Of a stretch of 64,000 nucleotides of DNA, positions 62,801-64,000 are shown one piece after another. Both the position numbers and the translations under genes were made by a program. The notes beneath the pieces were generated by a model that made no database searches, was not told the DNA's origin, and saw only the letters and a list, made by a program, of their open reading frames with translations. Numbering within the stretch: position 1 is the first letter of the stretch; the number at the start of each line of letters is the position of its first letter. Origin of the DNA: Lycorma delicatula (lineage: Eukaryota > Arthropoda > Insecta > Hemiptera > Fulgoridae); contig NC_134455.1 of NCBI RefSeq assembly GCF_047948215.1, positions 223,118,526-223,182,525 of the forward strand, read 5' to 3'.

Positions 62801-63525
62801 GTCTATACTAAAAAGTTTATTCAGAAATACCAAACAGCAAGAATATTAACTTGAATCTAGAATTGGAATTTTAAAAATTAGTAATTAAATGATAACAGTA
62901 TTAGGGGTAAAAAATTCTCTTTGAAAGCTTAGAATGTATAGTCTTGCATCTCTGTATCTATTACCACATACATAGGTCAGCTTTGTTAAAGAAATGAAAA
63001 ATGATTTATCCTTAAACTTTTCTTTTGATTAATAAGACAAAAAATTTAATGCTCATCAGGTAAATTTAAAATTAGTTTTTAAATAATATAATTACAAAGG
63101 CAGAAGAATTAGATTATTAGTAGGGGTAATGGTTTGATAGATTGCCAGTGCTAAAAAAAAATTAAAACTGCATATCTTGATATAAGTCACTATGAACATA
63201 TCTGATCAATAAAGTTGACTGGTTACAAGGAACCCAGAGATCACATCAGTATATGATATGGTGTTGTATTTGTTTTATTTTTCTTATAGAATCTTCTAAT
63301 GTAACATAAAATAAAAGAAATGCTTCAAACAGTAATAATTACTTCACAAAGTTTAAGAAAAGAGAATAAAGACTATAAGATATCTAACCTTGCAATGATG
63401 GGTGTGATATTAATTCCTTCTTCAAAGGGTTTCTATTAACCACTCTTATACCCTCATTGGAATTACTGCTAGAACTATTTTTGTTGTTAGCATTCTGTTG
63501 TTTACTCCCAACTTCACTACACAAC
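38718..63525 (-). CDS. INTS6: INTS6 gene, partial (six 3' exons)
   Basis: Integrator complex subunit 6. In animals this nuclear protein is part of Integrator, which cleaves snRNA precursors and nascent transcripts at RNA polymerase II, and INTS6 helps bring PP2A phosphatase to the complex. The assignment rests on a chain of blocks recalled from the vertebrate protein: NPFDIPRRNLLDQ, PVSQMGNYQEYLK, FGNPFKIDK, a following MMVDEAD, and the C-terminal domain around KEVRRPGK and RFKRKTLAKKLEEVL. Six exons (137, 210, 137, 322, 426 and 188 coding bases) join with matching phases (1/1/0/1/1) and no internal stop. That gives about 473 codons; the family is usually near 890 residues, so the N-terminal VWA domain and middle lie to the right of the window. 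Introns are 9.1, 5.5, 5.6, 0.2 and 3.0 kb; all but the 0.2-kb one contain transposon debris. Identity is near certain; exact exon borders are inferred from splice consensus and phase. Confidence 0.93.
39419..42048 (-). mobile_element. Mariner element split by a nested mariner
   Basis: Ends share tatctctaaagtaaagac in inverted orientation: left ggagaggttatctctaaag, and right (reversed) caagggatatctctaaag, each next to TA. The transposase reads on the minus strand: ERLWRPSIITKDLLKLDDEI and SRAVIHSIVQDHLGFRKVCA (helix-turn-helix, about 41500-41690), YYTPERKEQSNEWHHSQSP and SWDQFGILLIDFMPLPCETT (about 41200-41370), then VLLHNNAHPYVV (about 41095-41125), where the second catalytic Asp is Asn. The C-terminal tail reads like SCGDYIKK near 40840-40870. 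Removing the 1305-bp insert at 39508-40812 leaves an element of about 1.3 kb, normal for mariner. Several frame breaks. Confidence 0.82.
39508..40812 (+). mobile_element. Mariner element (1305 bp) nested in an older mariner
   Basis: Perfect 21-base inverted ends starting cgagggtaagtcaattatta, flanked by TA at 39506-39507 and 40813-40814. This is the least decayed transposon in the window. From ATG 39668 the frame encodes a 134-residue N-terminus (helix-turn-helix blocks RSVYEWIEKFKNGRTSF and GSTYEIIHNRLGFHKVCARW), then shifts to a second frame with ICQKHLGLYG, FLDRIITGDKTWIHHYESES (first Asp) and KLMLTVFWDSQGPGLEYYEE, then a third with VLLHDNANSHTAAHTA (second Asp) and FEVLAHPPYSPDLAPS. The usual DYHFFGALKEALRG follows only in another frame: the bases for the third catalytic Asp have been deleted near 40550. 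Inactive. Confidence 0.93.
42352..42981 (-). mobile_element. Rearranged mariner with head-to-head 5' ends
   Basis: Bases 42510-42981 read on the minus strand as the 5' half of the same mariner family as 13333-14583, including its end (reverse of gaacaaacctca), DDTHVQKINNLVHANRQLTV and RLMTEQQKEHC-like, then VTGDESWIYGYDIEP ending near 42515. Bases 42352-42500 instead match the 5' untranslated region of that mariner in plus orientation (gcctcctctgtaaccacatg, as at 13399-13425). The element therefore has two 5' segments facing inward and no 3' half. Confidence 0.7.
44148..45712. mobile_element. Foldback element, arms of about 250 bp
   Basis: Left arm 44148-44400 and right arm 45450-45712 are inverted copies. 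Matching pieces are catgactaatccacatcagg (left), ttagtaaatggca, aataagatgataa, and acaactaacacaaagaacca with agtcag.tc..gatcacaggc. Identity looks near 80 percent by eye. The centre has two tight hairpins (44763-44843). A second copy of the gatctagatcacag motif near 45330 hints at further internal repeats. No transposase seen. Confidence 0.65.
44763..44843. repeat. Two adjacent hairpins inside the foldback element
   Basis: First hairpin, 44763-44800: arms agatca + gaggcaaac and gtttgcctc + tgatct, loop gttg, one small bulge. Second, 44801-44843: arms ggaaacaggaaag and ctttcctgtttcc around a 17-base spacer. The short open frames on both strands here are by-products of the symmetry. Confidence 0.85.
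46857..46918. repeat. Near-perfect 28-bp hairpin
   Basis: Arms ttattagttatat.ttttat + atgagcat pair over 28 bases with one mismatch, around the 6-base loop ttttac. It may be a tiny MITE or a secondary-structure remnant. An AT-rich, partly palindromic stretch follows to 47015. Confidence 0.9.
47998..48423 (-). CDS. INTS6: INTS6 internal exon, proline-rich then start of C-terminal domain
   Basis: An exon of 426 bases with acceptor ttgcag and donor A/GTGAGT, phase 1 at both ends. It encodes DDVNNSVPDSPRSPSPPPRD, more Pro-rich clusters, and an acidic patch (STIEEGIGDW), then enters the INTS6/SAGE1 C-terminal domain with SKREKLEIKK and KLAYKEVRRPGK. The last block matches the human MKEIRKPGRKYERIF region. 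In the wider family this domain binds INTS3. The reading frame runs past the donor into a short intronic extension, which I exclude because the next exon continues the domain precisely. Confidence 0.94.
49369..49406. repeat. (TA)n microsatellite
   Basis: About 19 TA units within an INTS6 intron. Confidence 0.95.
51257..51640 (-). mobile_element. 3' fragment of a mariner
   Basis: Starts with the same 3' end as the 13333-14583 family (aaatgaggtctgtttaaaaa) and reads on the minus strand through the remains of the C-terminal coding region. The bases around 51495-51530 match the family's ctgaaattaaaatcagtgat stretch that encodes FLKLKSVMKGC. No 5' half is visible. Confidence 0.6.
52150..52330 (+). 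pseudogene. Possible DDE transposase scrap
   Basis: Reads GVTCFQQDGAKFHYS, then after stops FLEVDILKSF. The FQQDGA..H string resembles the second catalytic site of DUF4817-type transposases (WFQQDGATAHTA). Too short to be sure. Confidence 0.35.
52538..53095. mobile_element. Small foldback element or MITE
   Basis: Left arm (52538-52615: gctgctattggtgcagaata and cagctgcgc) and right arm (53015-53095, its inverse: ctgctattggtgcagagcag and cgactgcgc) flank an AT-rich core of about 400 bases. The arms are far less AT-rich than their surroundings. No coding content and no target duplication identified. Confidence 0.6.
53926..54247 (-). CDS. INTS6: INTS6 internal exon, acidic block then proline-rich tract
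   Basis: An exon of 322 bases that begins in phase 0 after acceptor gcag and ends in phase 1 at donor G/GTGAGT. It opens with RMMVDEADIDLVGG, which follows FGNPFKIDK directly as in vertebrate INTS6, then a basic stretch (KRSTGDPLGS, PPNKRKPGPIPR). The second half is a long run of Pro and Ser with up to six consecutive prolines. This tract has no counterpart that I recall in human INTS6. The opposite strand is open here too, but only as a shadow of the repetitive CCN codons. Confidence 0.93.
54480..55388 (+). pseudogene. Decayed DUF4817-type DDE transposase
   Basis: Plus-strand remnants in family order: MPYMLYKYRECYAEIFANDV at about 54582 (resembling the Y.MY.F..GN.. N-terminus of such transposases), LKITDILSHKRGVDVNLGNH, a degraded middle, then SCDLTPCVTSSFRDLFLY and FNKPQTIPKL near 55175-55255 (matching SPDLTPCDFFLWG...V plus P.TL.EL), followed by a stretch near 55345 resembling the C-terminal helix. 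The third Asp position is lost. A piggyBac element begins five bases after the last recognisable codons. Confidence 0.55.
55393..57637 (-). mobile_element. piggyBac element, 2245 bp, inactive
   Basis: Bounded by TTAA on both sides (55389-55392 and 57638-57641) with perfect 12-base inverted ends cacattgaagcc / ggcttcaatgtg, the piggyBac signature. The transposase reads on the minus strand: DTDLGWSFIDNLPSLPVF (about 57105-57160), KLKDYWAKKKFVHSSYG and VSCMSRDRFLSVLSNFHLNN (about 56725-56830), DKYGIKLYIVCDSSTRYAFQ and LEFYIGKRND (about 56560-56650), and RLTGRHFPDRIPPTEKKAWP near the C-terminus (about 55900-55970). The usual IDEQL...F.GR segment before KYGIK is reduced to DQLLFTL, the C-terminal Cys/His finger is largely missing, and several frame breaks exist. 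The element is therefore non-autonomous. Confidence 0.92.
59735..59838. repeat. (TA)n tract with duplicated 29-bp flanks
   Basis: The string ttttggatttatatttaaaa plus attacaact lies on both sides of a long (TA)n run (about 59766-59810), followed by another short (TA)n. It looks like a unit duplication of flank plus microsatellite. Confidence 0.85.
59879..60015 (-). CDS. INTS6: INTS6 internal exon with PVSQMGNYQEYLK block
   Basis: An exon of 137 bases, separated from the previous exon by only 196 bases. The acceptor is ttgcag and the donor is AAG/GTGAAC. The translation contains MPVSQMGNYQEYLKRM and FGNPFKIDK, which I recognise as among the best conserved segments of INTS6 (vertebrate PVSQMGNYQEYLK and FGNPFKLDK). 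It ends in phase 0. A (TA)n tract lies just downstream in the intron. Confidence 0.95.
60212..60421 (-). CDS. INTS6: INTS6 internal exon with NPFDIPRRNLLDQ block
   Basis: An exon of 210 bases, open in one frame, with acceptor gtag before 60421 and donor G/GTGAGT after 60212. It encodes SLRDQINDFGGFIVGI followed by a basic, His-rich stretch and NPFDIPRRNLLDQVVRMR, which matches the conserved INTS6 motif (NPFDIPRRNLLDQLTRMR-like) that I recall from vertebrate proteins. It starts in phase 1 and ends in phase 1, fitting both neighbours. A 110-residue open frame overlapping the same bases in another minus-strand register is a shadow. Confidence 0.92.
60422..63388 (-). other. INTS6 intron, 3.0 kb
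   Basis: Carries a decayed minus-strand DUF4817-type transposon over roughly 61470-62650. The remaining bases, 60422-61470 and 62650-63388, are AT-rich and show nothing I can annotate. Confidence 0.8.
61470..62650 (-). mobile_element. Decayed DUF4817-type DNA transposon
   Basis: Related to the element at 28422-29520 in opposite orientation. The 3' untranslated part at 61490-61600 matches that copy's (aatgtaatgacaaaactttc then cttaattattac), and the coding part gives VQELKPTDNAKRLKCF (about 62185-62240) and IWEGILIHKIHSCGRLLTPM (about 62075-62135; in another frame this is the SQNTQLRSATNS-type ENPH region). The 5' untranslated part is recognisable to about 62600. The ends are too worn to mark exactly. 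All frames are broken. Confidence 0.65.
63389..63525 (-). CDS. INTS6: INTS6 internal exon (first one in window)
   Basis: Most 5' INTS6 exon visible. The acceptor reads tgcag before base 63525 and the donor after 63389 reads AAG/GTTAGA. The frame is open throughout: one carried base, 45 codons, and a final G that joins AT of the next exon to make an Asp codon. The product is hydrophilic, rich in Asn and Ser (KQQNANNKNSSSSNSN), then turns basic (RVVNRNPLKKEL). This low-complexity part is not conserved enough to identify alone; it is assigned by its phase and position next to the 60212-60421 exon. Confidence 0.75.
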
Positions 63526-64000
63526 CTGCAATCAATAAATGTTTACAACAATAAACATTAATGTTATACTATCATACATAAAGAATAGTAATAAGTAGTA
63601 TATACTACACAAAAAAATCACTTAAGACTAATTAGAAAAAGTTTTTTTTTCTTTTTTCTGTTGGGATATTGGGCATTAACTGCTATGGTCAATAGCCCTC
63701 GTCACAAACAAAAAAGAAAAAAACTTTTTCACCCTGATAAAAACTAGCAACCAAGTCAATATTGTCTAACAGATAAACCTGTAAACAAACTTATAATAGA
63801 TAATTAAAACCCCAAACAAACACAAAATGACAAAGGTGTGTATAGAATCCTTGCCACTTAAAAACACATAATCCATTCCTAAAGAAATAGAATTAAAACA
63901 GGTGCAAAGGACCCACAATTACTTAAAACATATCCTTAAAAATAAATTTATTAGTAATTAAAAAATTACAAAAAATATAAAAATTAGTCGTCTTTACATT
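63526..64000 (-). other. INTS6 intron running off the window
   Basis: Upstream intron of the first visible exon. Bases 63650-63730 stand out: a T-rich run, then tgggcattaactgctatggt and a GC-richer stretch, then an A-rich tail. This resembles the end of a short retroelement, but I cannot name a family. No exon is visible up to base 64000. Confidence 0.4.

Overview
This looks like nuclear DNA of an arthropod, most likely an insect. It is very AT-rich, has long poly-A/T tracts and (TA)n microsatellites, has no bacterial-style gene packing, contains spliced exons with GT-AG borders, and carries many decayed arthropod-type DNA transposons (mariner, piggyBac, hAT and a second DDE family with DUF4817-like N-termini). 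I cannot assign a genus.

One host gene is recognised with confidence. It is the 3' half of INTS6 (Integrator complex subunit 6) on the minus strand, in six exons: 63389-63525, 60212-60421, 59879-60015, 53926-54247, 47998-48423 and 38718-38905. The splice phases agree at all five junctions, giving about 473 in-frame codons that end in the conserved INTS6/SAGE1 C-terminal domain. The 5' exons (VWA domain) lie beyond base 64000. Two short minus-strand exons at 22461-22545 and 22880-22944 join in frame and may belong to a second, unidentified gene.

Layout. 1-4.4 kb holds remnants of a DDE transposase and of an unidentified, widely repeated protein family. 6.0-6.6 kb is a hAT-type MITE with an 8-bp target duplication. 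9.1-9.7 kb is a dead DUF4817-type transposase. 12.3-13.3 kb is a large foldback repeat, followed by a dead mariner to 14.6 kb. 17.7-19.1 kb is a less AT-rich segment ending in a LINE endonuclease-like start. 20.9-21.6 kb is a mariner relic. 26.8-27.6, 28.4-29.5, 30.1-31.3 and 32.2-33.4 kb are four more decayed transposons. The INTS6 introns hold a mariner nested inside another mariner (39.4-42.0 kb), a head-to-head rearranged mariner (42.4-43.0 kb), foldback elements (44.1-45.7 and 52.5-53.1 kb), a mariner fragment (51.3 kb), a DUF4817-type relic abutting a 2.2-kb piggyBac with intact TTAA duplications (54.5-57.6 kb), and another decayed element (61.5-62.7 kb). The rest is low-complexity AT-rich DNA in which I see nothing codable.

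No element here appears able to move on its own: every transposase frame seen is broken, and in four mariner copies a catalytic Asp position is changed to Asn or deleted. I found no previously undescribed biological system. The points most worth checking are the proline-rich expansion of INTS6, the orphan exon pair, the unidentified repeat family at 3.8-4.3 kb, the foldback elements, and two local inverted duplications that look like template-switch mutations.
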